Assembly: GCA_903930665.1 (NCBI GenBank)
Contig: CAIYZI010000448.1
Location: 1-11,723 of the forward strand
Direction of reading: 5' to 3'
Origin: an uncultured beta proteobacterium
GTDB lineage: Bacteria > Pseudomonadota > Gammaproteobacteria > Burkholderiales > Burkholderiaceae
DNA: 11,723 nucleotides
Both the position numbers and the translations under genes were made by a program. This document shows, one piece after another, positions 1-7,307 of this stretch. Numbering within the stretch: the first letter of the stretch is position 1; each line of letters starts with the position of its first letter. The notes below the pieces were generated by a model that saw nothing but the letters and a program-made list of their open reading frames with translations, had not been told where the DNA came from and made no database searches.

Positions 1-72
1 GCCTAATTGACTCTGCGCCTGAAGTCTAACGCAGTCGGAGCAAATTGGCTTTAAATTTCAGAAATTACCAAA
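1..72. other. Short segment downstream of pyrC, no gene recognised
   Basis: These 72 bases between the window edge and the pyrC stop codon contain no recognisable gene. There is a weak 5-bp inverted repeat (13-17 with 30-34), but no run of T follows it on the minus strand, so I do not call a pyrC terminator here. The next gene, if in the same operon, lies outside the window. Confidence 0.4.
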
Positions 73-1131
73 TTAGGCCAGAGACCAAGCAATTGTTTCG
101 CCGGCACGCAAAGGAACAATCGTGGCATCACCCAAAGGTAGCTCATGAGGAATGCTTTGGGCCTGCTTTAGCAGGGTGATTTTTTGGGTATTACGCGGTA
201 AAGAATAAAAATCTGGGCCAAAGAAGCTTGCAAAGCCTTCTAACTTATCTAGCTTGCCAACACTTTCAAATGCCTCTGCATACAAACCCAGCGCATTAAA
301 GGCGCTGTAGCAGCCAGCACAACCGCAGGAGGTCTCTTTAGCTGCTTTGGAATGGGGCGCGCTATCCGTACCTAAGAAAAATCGTGGGTTTCCACTTGTA
401 GCAACTTCCAATAAGGCAAGCCGATGCTCTTCTCGCTTAAGAACAGGTAAGCAATAATGATGTGGGCGAATACCACCAGTAAAAATGGCATTGCGGTTCA
501 TCAATAAATGCTGCGGAGTAATCGTTGCAGCTAAAGTATGCTTTTCACCTGTATTTGCATCACGCACATAATGCGCTGCTTGTGAGGTCGTAATGTGCTC
601 AAACACCATTTTGAGTGCAGGAAAATCTTTACGAACAGGGTCAAGCACCTTATCAATAAATACTGCCTCACGATCAAAGATATCAATTTCTGAATCCGTC
701 ACCTCGCCATGAACTAACAAAGGCATTCCCACCTCTTGCATTGCTTCGAGGGCACTATAGCAACACTTGAGGTTACTAACACCTGCATCACTATTGGTCG
801 TAGCTCCAGCAGGATATAACTTAAAGGCTGTAATGCCTTCAGCTTTAGCCTTGCGAACCTCATCTGCGGAGGTGTTATCAGTCAAATACAAGGTCATTAA
901 AGGCGTAAAGTGATCTGCTCCCAAAATCTTTAATTGAGATTGGATGCGTGCACGATAAGCTTTCGCCAATTCCACAGTGGTTACAGGTGGCTTTAAATTT
1001 GGCATGATGATTGCACGCGCAAATTGACGAGCAGTATCAGCCAACACATCTTTCATCACCTCACCATCGCGAATGTGAAGATGCCAATCATCTGGCTGGA
1101 TTATCTGAATTTGAGTTGGACTAGTCGTCAT
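73..1131 (-). CDS. pyrC: Dihydroorotase, class II (E. coli type), PyrC
   Basis: PyrC is the cytosolic zinc amidohydrolase that cyclises N-carbamoyl-L-aspartate to dihydroorotate, the third step of de novo pyrimidine synthesis. The 352-residue product has the usual length and the full binuclear metal site. His17 and His19 lie in WHLHIRDG, Lys104 in FKLYPAG is the expected carboxylated lysine, and His141, His179 and Asp256 (in GTDSAPH) complete the set. The substrate-loop segment TTNSDAGV (111-118) and the Cys-rich motif SCGCAGC (268-274) are typical of the E. coli-type class. It starts at ATG 15 bases after the glycerate kinase stop, without a clear Shine-Dalgarno sequence, so it is probably the distal gene of the same transcript. 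Nothing is missing or truncated. Confidence 0.97.
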   Translation of the reverse strand: MTTSPTQIQIIQPDDWHLHIRDGEVMKDVLADTARQFARAIIMPNLKPPVTTVELAKAYRARIQSQLKILGADHFTPLMTLYLTDNTSADEVRKAKAEGITAFKLYPAGATTNSDAGVSNLKCCYSALEAMQEVGMPLLVHGEVTDSEIDIFDREAVFIDKVLDPVRKDFPALKMVFEHITTSQAAHYVRDANTGEKHTLAATITPQHLLMNRNAIFTGGIRPHHYCLPVLKREEHRLALLEVATSGNPRFFLGTDSAPHSKAAKETSCGCAGCYSAFNALGLYAEAFESVGKLDKLEGFASFFGPDFYSLPRNTQKITLLKQAQSIPHELPLGDATIVPLRAGETIAWSLA

Positions 1132-1146
1132 GGATATTGGTAAGCG

Positions 1147-2466
1147 TTAATCAATCAAAATGATACGGAAGTCATTCACATTGGTAAGTGTAGGCCCAGT
1201 TTCTACCAGACCATCTAATTGCGCAAAAAAACCATAGCAATCATGGGAGGCTTGATAAGCAGCTGGGCGTAAAGATTTACTTACACAAGCTTCACGAGTT
1301 TTAGAAGTAAACCAAGCGCCCGCATTATCTTCGCTGCCATCAATTCCATCAGTATCAGCTGCTAAAGCAGATAAATTTGGAATATCTTGAGTGGCGGTAA
1401 AAAGAGATAAAAGAAACTCACTGCAACGACCACCGCGACCTTTGCTATGTGCTGGCAAAGTCACTGTGCATTCTCCACCAGAAATTAAAGCAACTGGGGG
1501 CTTTGCCCATTCTTGATAAAGCGCCACCTCTCGAGCTATTCCCGCATGCATAAGACCAACGTCCTTAGCCTCTCCAGTAATCGTATCGCCCAAAATCACA
1601 GCACTATAGCCCACGCTTCGGATATAAGTTGCCGCCGCTTCAAGACTTTGGTGTGCAGTGGCAATAACATGATTATTGACTTGAGCATTTTGCAGGTCCA
1701 CCTCTTTTAAGGTTTCTGGAATTTCTCCAGCAAGACCGCGATCAAGGTGACTTAACACTGATGCAGGGATCTTTTTGGCGTCTAAATTATATTTCGCCAA
1801 AATATTGAGTGCATCTTGATAGGTAGAGTAATCAGGTGCACAAGGTCCGCTAGCAATATCGGCTGGTAAATCCCCCGTGACATCAGAAATTAATAAAGCC
1901 TCTACTCGAGCACCGCGAGCAACTGCTAATCTTGCTAAGTTACCACCCAAAATTGCAGATAAATGTTTACGAACCACATTCATCTCTTCGATCGGTGCGC
2001 CACTTCGCAAAAGCGCTTCTGTTGTTTGGCGCATGTCATCAATACTGATTCCTGCTTGAGGCAAGGTCAACAAACTTGAGCCCCCTCCTGAAACTAGGGC
2101 AATCAAGACATCATCCGCCTCTAATGTATTCACTAAAGTTAAGATTTCTTTTGCGCCATTCATGCCGGCCTGATCAGGAACAGGATGACCAGCCTCAATG
2201 ATTTTGATCTGTGAGGTCGGGGAGTCATGGCCATAGCGAGTCAATACAACACCCGTTAGTTCAATAGTGGGCCAATACTCTCTTGCATATCGCTCTAAAG
2301 CACTTGCCATGGATGCACTTGCCTTGCCGGCGCCAACAACGATACAACGACCCTTGGGTTCTTCAGGGAAGATTTTTCCTAGATATTCAGGAACCATCTT
2401 TTGAGGGTCAGCTACAGCCAATGCTGCAGCAAAGGCGTCTTTCAGGATCTGTTCTGGATTATTCAT
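1147..2466 (-). CDS. Type II glycerate 2-kinase (DUF4147 / MOFRL family)
   Basis: It is predicted to phosphorylate D-glycerate to 2-phosphoglycerate, feeding products of glyoxylate, hydroxypyruvate or tartrate breakdown into lower glycolysis. Older annotations often call this family (TtuD) hydroxypyruvate reductase, which is a misnomer. The 439 residues show the N-terminal glycerate-kinase domain with VVGAGKASA (43-51), VSGGGSSLL (125-133), EMNVVRKHLSAILGG (161-175) and SDVTGD (194-199). The C-terminal MOFRL domain shows ISGGECTVT (328-336), GRGGRCSEF (343-351) and AADTDGIDG (369-377). The length is normal and no motif is lost. The ATG lies 9 bases after the ABC transporter stop codon, with no obvious Shine-Dalgarno sequence, which suggests coupling to upstream translation. 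The family is clear; the exact substrate pathway in this organism is not shown by the neighbours. Confidence 0.93.
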   Translation of the reverse strand: MNNPEQILKDAFAAALAVADPQKMVPEYLGKIFPEEPKGRCIVVGAGKASASMASALERYAREYWPTIELTGVVLTRYGHDSPTSQIKIIEAGHPVPDQAGMNGAKEILTLVNTLEADDVLIALVSGGGSSLLTLPQAGISIDDMRQTTEALLRSGAPIEEMNVVRKHLSAILGGNLARLAVARGARVEALLISDVTGDLPADIASGPCAPDYSTYQDALNILAKYNLDAKKIPASVLSHLDRGLAGEIPETLKEVDLQNAQVNNHVIATAHQSLEAAATYIRSVGYSAVILGDTITGEAKDVGLMHAGIAREVALYQEWAKPPVALISGGECTVTLPAHSKGRGGRCSEFLLSLFTATQDIPNLSALAADTDGIDGSEDNAGAWFTSKTREACVSKSLRPAAYQASHDCYGFFAQLDGLVETGPTLTNVNDFRIILID

Positions 2467-2475
2467 AGGGATATT

Positions 2476-4296
2476 CTAATCAAGCGTGCGTTCTTGCATC
2501 TGCCACATCTCCGCATAGCGCCCATTCATACCAAGCAACTGTATATGCGTACCACGCTCCACAATTTCCCCATGATCCATCACCAATATTTGGTCAGCAT
2601 GAATAATGGTGGATAAGCGATGAGCAATAATGAGAGTAGTTCTATTTTTAGCTAAACCCAATAGCTCCTCTTGAAAGGCACGCTCCGTTTTAGAATCCAG
2701 AGCAGATGTAGCTTCATCAAAAATGAGCATTGCTGGTTTCTTGAGCAAAGTACGTGCTATTGCTACCCGCTGCTTTTCTCCGCCAGATAGCTTTAAACCT
2801 CTTTCGCCTACCTGAGTGTCGTAACCATCAGGCAGGTGCTTAATAAATCCATCAATCTGGGCTGCTCTTGCAGCCTCATGAATTTCTTCAACAGTTGCTT
2901 TTGGATCCCCATAAGCAATGTTGTAGCCAATCGAGTCATTAAATAAAACCGTATCTTGAGGAACGATCCCAATGGCTTTTCGTAGGGTAGCCTGTGTAAC
3001 TTCTTGAATATTTTGACCATCCATCAGAATCTTTCCAGTTTGGATGTCATAGAAGCGAAAAAGTAATCTTGCTAATGTACTTTTACCAGCCCCACTTTGA
3101 CCTACAACCGCAGTAATGGTTCCCGCAGGGATATTAAAACTAATGTTCTTAAGAATCTCGCGTTTTGCATCATAGTGAAATGAAACATTCTCAAAACGTA
3201 CATCTGGACCATGAGCGTAGTTTGCTATATACAAAGGCTTAGCATTTGGACTGTCTGCAATTTCTTTTTCAGTATTGAGCAAAGAAAACATCCGATCCAT
3301 GTCTGTGAGAGATTGCTTAATTTCACGATAAATCACCCCTAAGAAATTCAAGGGCACATATAACTGAATCATCAGGGTATTTACCAAAACGAGGTCACCT
3401 AAAGTCATCGTGTCATTCACAACACCAATGGTGGCACGCCATAAAATTAAGACTAACCCTGTAGCAATGATGCCTTGTTGACCTAAATTCAGTAAAGCTA
3501 AGGATTTTTGAGATTTAACCGCAGCCACTTGATAGCGCGCAAGATTTTCATCATAGCGGCCAGCTTCAAAAGCTTCATTGCCAAAATATTTGACTGTCTC
3601 AAAATTTAATAAAGAGTCGATCGCTTTTTGGTTTGCTTTCGAATCCATATCATTCATCGTGCGACGAAAATGAGTGCGCCACTCCGTGATTACAACAGTA
3701 AAAGATATGTACAGAATTAGCGCAGCTAAGGTGATTAAAGCAAACCAGATATCGTAAGAATAGGCAAAGTAACCAAGTACTAAACAGAATTCAATTAATG
3801 TTGGAAGGATGCTATACAAAGAATAAGAAATCAGGGATTGAATGCCACGTGTACCCCGTTCAATATCTCGACTAACACCACCCGTTTGCCTTGCCAAATG
3901 AAAGCTCAAAGCCAAAGAGTGAAGATGTTCAAATACTTGTAGAGCTACTTTTCGTACTGCGTTTTGAGTAACCCTTGCGAACAGCGATTCTCTCAACTCG
4001 GTAAATAAGGAAGCTGAGACTCTCAATAGACCGTAGGCCACAATTAAACCTACTGGCACAACCAGCAAAGCTTGTGGAGAGCCTGTCTTGATGTTGAGTG
4101 TATCAATCAACCTCTTCATCAAAATCGGAATTCCGAGATTTGCTACCTTTGCGGCTATCAAACACGTCAGCGCTAAAGCAACTCGGCACTTATACTCAAG
4201 CAGATAGGGCAATAAATCCCGAATGACTTTCCAGTCACTACTTTGGGGTGCTTGCGACTCTGCGGGTGAATGGTGCTGTCCTGATGAATGTCTCAT
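2476..4296 (-). CDS. Atm1-type ABC half-transporter (permease fused to ATPase)
   Basis: This is an inner-membrane exporter half-transporter, expected to work as a homodimer. The 606 residues hold a six-helix ABC transmembrane domain (about 25-325) and an ATPase domain (about 365-600). The ATPase has Walker A GQSGAGKS (399-406), Q-loop Gln447, signature LSGGE (503-507), Walker B MLIFDE (523-528) and switch His559. Assignment to the Atm1/ABCB7 group rather than MsbA rests on RDIERGTRGI (143-152), NFETVKYFGNE (231-241) and N270-x-G-Q273, whose Asn and Gln match the conserved glutathione-site positions of this family. Bacterial members export glutathione conjugates or glutathione-bound metals; the natural substrate here is unknown. 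The start ATG follows nudB by 24 bases and the stop precedes the glycerate kinase by 9. The first 20 residues are polar and His/Ser-rich. Confidence 0.93.
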   Translation of the reverse strand: MRHSSGQHHSPAESQAPQSSDWKVIRDLLPYLLEYKCRVALALTCLIAAKVANLGIPILMKRLIDTLNIKTGSPQALLVVPVGLIVAYGLLRVSASLFTELRESLFARVTQNAVRKVALQVFEHLHSLALSFHLARQTGGVSRDIERGTRGIQSLISYSLYSILPTLIEFCLVLGYFAYSYDIWFALITLAALILYISFTVVITEWRTHFRRTMNDMDSKANQKAIDSLLNFETVKYFGNEAFEAGRYDENLARYQVAAVKSQKSLALLNLGQQGIIATGLVLILWRATIGVVNDTMTLGDLVLVNTLMIQLYVPLNFLGVIYREIKQSLTDMDRMFSLLNTEKEIADSPNAKPLYIANYAHGPDVRFENVSFHYDAKREILKNISFNIPAGTITAVVGQSGAGKSTLARLLFRFYDIQTGKILMDGQNIQEVTQATLRKAIGIVPQDTVLFNDSIGYNIAYGDPKATVEEIHEAARAAQIDGFIKHLPDGYDTQVGERGLKLSGGEKQRVAIARTLLKKPAMLIFDEATSALDSKTERAFQEELLGLAKNRTTLIIAHRLSTIIHADQILVMDHGEIVERGTHIQLLGMNGRYAEMWQMQERTLD

Positions 4297-4320
4297 CGCA
4301 CTATCTTAGTCATTTATCTA

Positions 4321-4764
4321 CTAATGCGTAGAAAACCATTGCAAAATAGCTTGGCCATTACTAAGAGAGAAGCATTTTTTTGCAGCCTCTTGATAAGGAA
4401 GCCATTGATAGGCCACATGCTCTCTAGGTGAAAGAGTAATTGGGGTGTTTTCAGGGACTTCCAGAGCAAACCAGTGCTCAATATTTTTAATCACTCCGGG
4501 AGCATATCGATAGCGCCACTCCGGATAAATCTCATACTCAATGTGATGCTGCATATTGACCAATGAACCAATAGGTAAGTGATCAACTGCAATACCAGTT
4601 TCTTCGAATACCTCTCGGCTTGCAGCCAAGGCTAAATCTTCATTAGGGGTATCTAGACTTCCAGTGACCGATTGCCAAAAATTGGCACGATCAGCACGCT
4701 CTATCAATAAAACATCCCCACTCAATTTATAGATAACAACTAAAACCGAAATGGGGATTTTCAA
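4321..4764 (-). CDS. nudB: Dihydroneopterin triphosphate diphosphatase NudB (Nudix)
   Basis: It is predicted to remove pyrophosphate from dihydroneopterin triphosphate, the second step of folate synthesis, in the cytosol. The 147 residues open with SVLVVIYKLSGDVLLIER and FWQSVTGS, as in E. coli NudB. The Nudix box runs from Gly35 to Ile58, with Glu42, the REVFEETG core (50-57) and metal-binding Glu54 and Glu55. It has one more residue between Gly35 and Glu42 than the textbook box. The C-terminal LSNGQAILQW (133-142) also matches NudB. The start must be TTG: the only in-frame upstream codons before a stop are ACC and AGT, and the next Met (71) lies beyond the Nudix box. The Shine-Dalgarno sequence is weak, so expression may be low or coupled to aspS, which ends 21 bases upstream. 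Confidence 0.92.
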   Translation of the reverse strand: MKIPISVLVVIYKLSGDVLLIERADRANFWQSVTGSLDTPNEDLALAASREVFEETGIAVDHLPIGSLVNMQHHIEYEIYPEWRYRYAPGVIKNIEHWFALEVPENTPITLSPREHVAYQWLPYQEAAKKCFSLSNGQAILQWFSTH

Positions 4765-4785
4765 GGTACTTTAAATACTATCTAA

Positions 4786-6585
4786 TTACACAGTAGGTGC
4801 TGCTTGACGCAAACGAATATGCAATTCACGCAACTGACGTTCATCAACTGGACTTGGAGCCTGAGTTAACAAGCACTGAGCGCGTTGTGTTTTGGGAAAT
4901 GCAATTACATCACGAATCGACTCGGCACCAGTCATCATCGTGACGATACGATCTAAACCAAAGGCGATACCACCGTGTGGAGGCGCGCCATATTGAAGAG
5001 CATCTAATAAGAAACCAAATTTTGCTTGAGCTTCTTCAGCACCAATTTTTAATGCACGAAATACTTGGCTTTGAACGGCCTCTTGGTGAATGCGCACTGA
5101 GCCACCGCCAATCTCACTTCCATTGAGCACCATGTCATAAGCTTTAGCCAGGCACTTACCTGGATCAGACTCAAGATATTGCATATGCTCATCTTTAGGG
5201 CTGGTAAACGGATGATGGCAAGCAACCCAACGCGCTTCGCCTTCATCGTAATCAAACATCGGGAAATCAACCACCCATAGAGGCTTCCAACCTTCGGTAA
5301 AGAGTCCATGCTCCTTACCCCAAGCAGAATGTCCAATGCGTAAACGTAAATTACCCATGGCATCGTTTGCCACCTTTTCTTTGTCGGCACCAAAGAAAAT
5401 GATGTCGCCATCTTTAGCACCAGTGCGCTTCAAGATGCCTTCAATAGCAGCATCGTGCAAGTTTTTCACGATTGGTGACTGCAAGCCATTGCGGCCTTCA
5501 GCAATAGAATTCACCTTAATCCAAGCTAAGCCTTTGGCACCATAGATCGCTACAAACTGTGTGTAGTCATCGATTTCGCTACGGCTAATTTCAGCGCCAC
5601 CAGGTACGCACAAACCAACAACACGACCACCCTCTTGATTAGCAGCTCCGGAAAATACTTTGAAGTCCACATCCTTCATGAGATCAGTTAATTCAGTGAA
5701 TTCAAAATTCACACGTAGATCAGGCTTATCAGAACCAAAGCGAGCCATACCTTCTGAGTAAGGCATAGTTGGGAATGGATTTGGCAATTCAACATTCATG
5801 GTTTTCTTAAAAATGTGACGGATCATATTTTCAAAGAGGTCACGAATTTCCAACTCATCCAGGAACGCAGTTTCACAGTCGATCTGAGTAAATTCAGGCT
5901 GACGATCAGCACGCAAATCTTCATCACGGAAACATTTAGTAATTTGGTAGTAGCGGTCAAAACCTGCCACCATCAATAACTGTTTAAACAGTTGTGGAGA
6001 TTGTGGCAATGCAAAGAAGTGGCCATCATGTACTCGGGAAGGAACTAAGTAATCACGCGCCCCTTCTGGAGTGCTCTTAGTGAGCATTGGCGTCTCAATA
6101 TCAATGAAACCAGCCTCATCTAAATAACGACGAGTCTCCATGGCCACGTTATAACGCAAACGCAAGTTCTTTTGCATCTGTGGGCGACGTAAATCCAATA
6201 CGCGATGCGTTAAGCGAGTTGTCTCGGATAAGTTCTCATCATCCAATTGAAATGGTGGAGTAATGGAAGCATTCAGGATGACTAAGCTATGGCAAAGGAT
6301 CTCTACTTTTCCACTAACTAAATCGTTATTCTCTGTTCCCATAGGACGCGCACGCACCAAACCTTTGATCTGAATGCAGAACTCGTTGCGTACCTGCTCA
6401 GCAAGAGCAAACATTTCTGGGCGGTCTGGGTCGCAAACCACTTGCACAAAACCTTCGCGGTCACGTAGGTCAATAAAGATAACGCCACCATGATCGCGGC
6501 GACGGTTCACCCAACCAGAAAGGGTTACTTCTTTACCAATGAGTGAATCGGTTACCTGACCACAGGTATGGCTTCGCATCGACAT
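4786..6585 (-). CDS. aspS: Aspartyl-tRNA synthetase, bacterial type, probably non-discriminating
   Basis: AspS charges tRNA with aspartate in the cytosol. The 599 residues have the normal bacterial layout: anticodon-binding OB-fold (about 1-110), class II catalytic domain with an inserted GAD domain (about 285-430), and a C-terminal tail. Motif 2 FRDEDLRADRQPEFTQID (219-236) and motif 3 GIAFGLDRIV (539-548) are intact, as is QSPQLFKQ (195-202). His32 in RRRDHGG and Gly83 in RPMGT match the positions (His31, Gly82 in Pseudomonas aeruginosa numbering, from memory) linked to relaxed tRNA recognition, so the enzyme probably also makes Asp-tRNA(Asn) for GatCAB. The start is supported by AGGA 7 bases before the first ATG; a second ATG at codon 3 is possible. 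DUF502 ends 16 bases upstream. Confidence 0.98.
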   Translation of the reverse strand: MSMRSHTCGQVTDSLIGKEVTLSGWVNRRRDHGGVIFIDLRDREGFVQVVCDPDRPEMFALAEQVRNEFCIQIKGLVRARPMGTENNDLVSGKVEILCHSLVILNASITPPFQLDDENLSETTRLTHRVLDLRRPQMQKNLRLRYNVAMETRRYLDEAGFIDIETPMLTKSTPEGARDYLVPSRVHDGHFFALPQSPQLFKQLLMVAGFDRYYQITKCFRDEDLRADRQPEFTQIDCETAFLDELEIRDLFENMIRHIFKKTMNVELPNPFPTMPYSEGMARFGSDKPDLRVNFEFTELTDLMKDVDFKVFSGAANQEGGRVVGLCVPGGAEISRSEIDDYTQFVAIYGAKGLAWIKVNSIAEGRNGLQSPIVKNLHDAAIEGILKRTGAKDGDIIFFGADKEKVANDAMGNLRLRIGHSAWGKEHGLFTEGWKPLWVVDFPMFDYDEGEARWVACHHPFTSPKDEHMQYLESDPGKCLAKAYDMVLNGSEIGGGSVRIHQEAVQSQVFRALKIGAEEAQAKFGFLLDALQYGAPPHGGIAFGLDRIVTMMTGAESIRDVIAFPKTQRAQCLLTQAPSPVDERQLRELHIRLRQAAPTV

Positions 6586-6589
6586 AACA

Positions 6590-6597
6590 ATTTCCTA
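6590..6597 (-). promoter_or_regulatory. Shine-Dalgarno site of aspS
   Basis: The minus strand reads AGGAAA here, with AGGA 7 bases before the aspS ATG at 6585. This is one of only two convincing ribosome binding sites in the window, and it favours the first of two closely spaced Met codons. Confidence 0.7.
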
Positions 6598-6601
6598 TAA
6601 A

Positions 6602-7255
6602 TCAAAAAAGATTCGGCGACTGAATTTCAGTCAAACCGGCTGAACTATTTGGAGGAACAGAGCCCATTGAAACAATATGTTTCAATGCTTCCTCCACACT
6701 CATATCCAACTCAATCGTCTGCGCACGCGGAACGATCATAAAAAATCCTGAGGTTGGATTTGGAGTGGTTGGCAAGAACACATTAACGTAATCCTCACCC
6801 AATTTAGAGGCGACTTCTTTGGCGGGAATGCCAGTCTTAAATGCTATCGTCCAAGACTCTGTATGTGGATAGCGAATTAACAATGCCTTACTAAACGCTT
6901 GGCCACTGCCAGAAAATAAGGTGGATGACACCTGTTGCACACTGGAATAAATAGAGCGAACCACGGGAATGCGATTAATTTGCTTATTCCATAAACGAAT
7001 CCACCACTGACCCGCAAAACTAATGGCAAGCAGTCCGGTAAACATAATCACCGAAATAACAATCGCGACGCCTACACCAGGTAACTCGCGAAAATGCTGT
7101 AAGTCTGCAGCAAACTCATGAGGAAATATGGCAATAATTGCCTGCATCACAGAACCAAAAACGCCATCGAGCAAACCCAAGCCCCAGGTAATCACCCAAA
7201 TTGTGATTGCCATCGGTGCCCATACCAGAATGCCTGCAATAAAATATTTTTTCAT
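6602..7255 (-). CDS. DUF502 family inner-membrane protein
   Basis: This is a membrane protein of unknown function from a family widespread in proteobacteria and often encoded next to aspS in betaproteobacteria. The 217 residues start with a hydrophobic helix (about 5-30), and a second lies at about 60-82. The remaining soluble part carries the family hallmarks IPVVRSIYSSVQQV (96-109) and VFLPTTPNPTSGFFMIVPR (159-177). The C-terminal 20 residues are Pro/Ser-rich and probably disordered. The start ATG at 7255 fits the charged MKK ahead of the first helix. A 12-bp hairpin ends 8 bases upstream of it. The last codons overlap a weak hairpin and T-run ahead of aspS. Homologous clusters often carry a small FmdB-type zinc-ribbon gene between ubiB and this gene; there is no room for one here. 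The biochemical role is not known. Confidence 0.9.
   Translation of the reverse strand: MKKYFIAGILVWAPMAITIWVITWGLGLLDGVFGSVMQAIIAIFPHEFAADLQHFRELPGVGVAIVISVIMFTGLLAISFAGQWWIRLWNKQINRIPVVRSIYSSVQQVSSTLFSGSGQAFSKALLIRYPHTESWTIAFKTGIPAKEVASKLGEDYVNVFLPTTPNPTSGFFMIVPRAQTIELDMSVEEALKHIVSMGSVPPNSSAGLTEIQSPNLF
6604..6638 (-). terminator. Weak terminator-like hairpin at the DUF502/aspS junction
   Basis: On the minus strand, arms GACTGA and TCAGTC (6618-6632) form a tight hairpin, flanked by CGG (6638-6636) and CCG (6616-6614) that can extend the stem across a small internal loop. After four bases comes a run of six T (6609-6604). It lies in the last codons of DUF502, just before the aspS ribosome binding site. 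The stem is short and the T-run is not directly adjacent, so partial termination or chance are both possible. Confidence 0.3.
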
Positions 7256-7263
7256 GTTCTCTG

Positions 7264-7290
7264 CCTAACCCGCTATTTTAGCGGGTTAGG
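7264..7290 (-). promoter_or_regulatory. Intergenic hairpin upstream of the DUF502 start codon
   Basis: A perfect 12-bp inverted repeat, CCTAACCCGCTA (7264-7275) and TAGCGGGTTAGG (7279-7290), has a 3-base loop and fills half of the 52-base gap between ubiB and DUF502. No T-run follows on either strand, so it is not a standard intrinsic terminator. In the minus-strand transcript it ends 8 bases before the DUF502 ATG, where it could affect ribosome access or protect processed mRNA ends. The hairpin is seen directly; the role is inferred. Confidence 0.6.
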
Positions 7291-7307
7291 GCGCCACCAG
7301 CCAGAGA

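Noticed and set aside
9..36. Imperfect inverted repeat downstream of pyrC as a possible terminator
   Set aside because: Only 5 bp pair without bulges and no T-run follows in the direction of transcription.
127..185. ATCACCC...GGGTGAT long-range pair and an internal CCTGC/GCAGG hairpin before six T on the plus strand, inside pyrC
   Set aside because: The two structures exclude each other, the stems are short, and the long pair encloses 40 bases; it looks like chance within coding sequence.
1147..2466. Annotation of the glycerate kinase as hydroxypyruvate reductase (TtuD)
   Set aside because: The motifs are those of the DUF4147/MOFRL glycerate 2-kinase family; no NAD(P)-binding dehydrogenase fold is visible.
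2476..4296. Reading the ABC transporter as the lipid A flippase MsbA
   Set aside because: The RGTRGI and ETVKYFGNE segments and the NxGQ site place it with Atm1-type exporters instead.
5049..5420. A 123-codon open frame on the minus strand inside aspS
   Set aside because: It lies in another frame fully within the conserved AspRS catalytic and GAD region and resembles no known protein.
5978..5993. Perfect 16-base palindrome AACTGTTTAAACAGTT in aspS
   Set aside because: It encodes the conserved LFKQL segment, lies mid-gene, has no T-run, and a single 16-base palindrome in nearly 12 kb of coding DNA is not strong evidence of function.
6740..6762. AAATCC/GGATTT stem followed by six T on the minus strand within DUF502
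   Set aside because: The stem is only 6 bp and mostly A/T, and it sits mid-gene in conserved codons; it is too weak to call a terminator.
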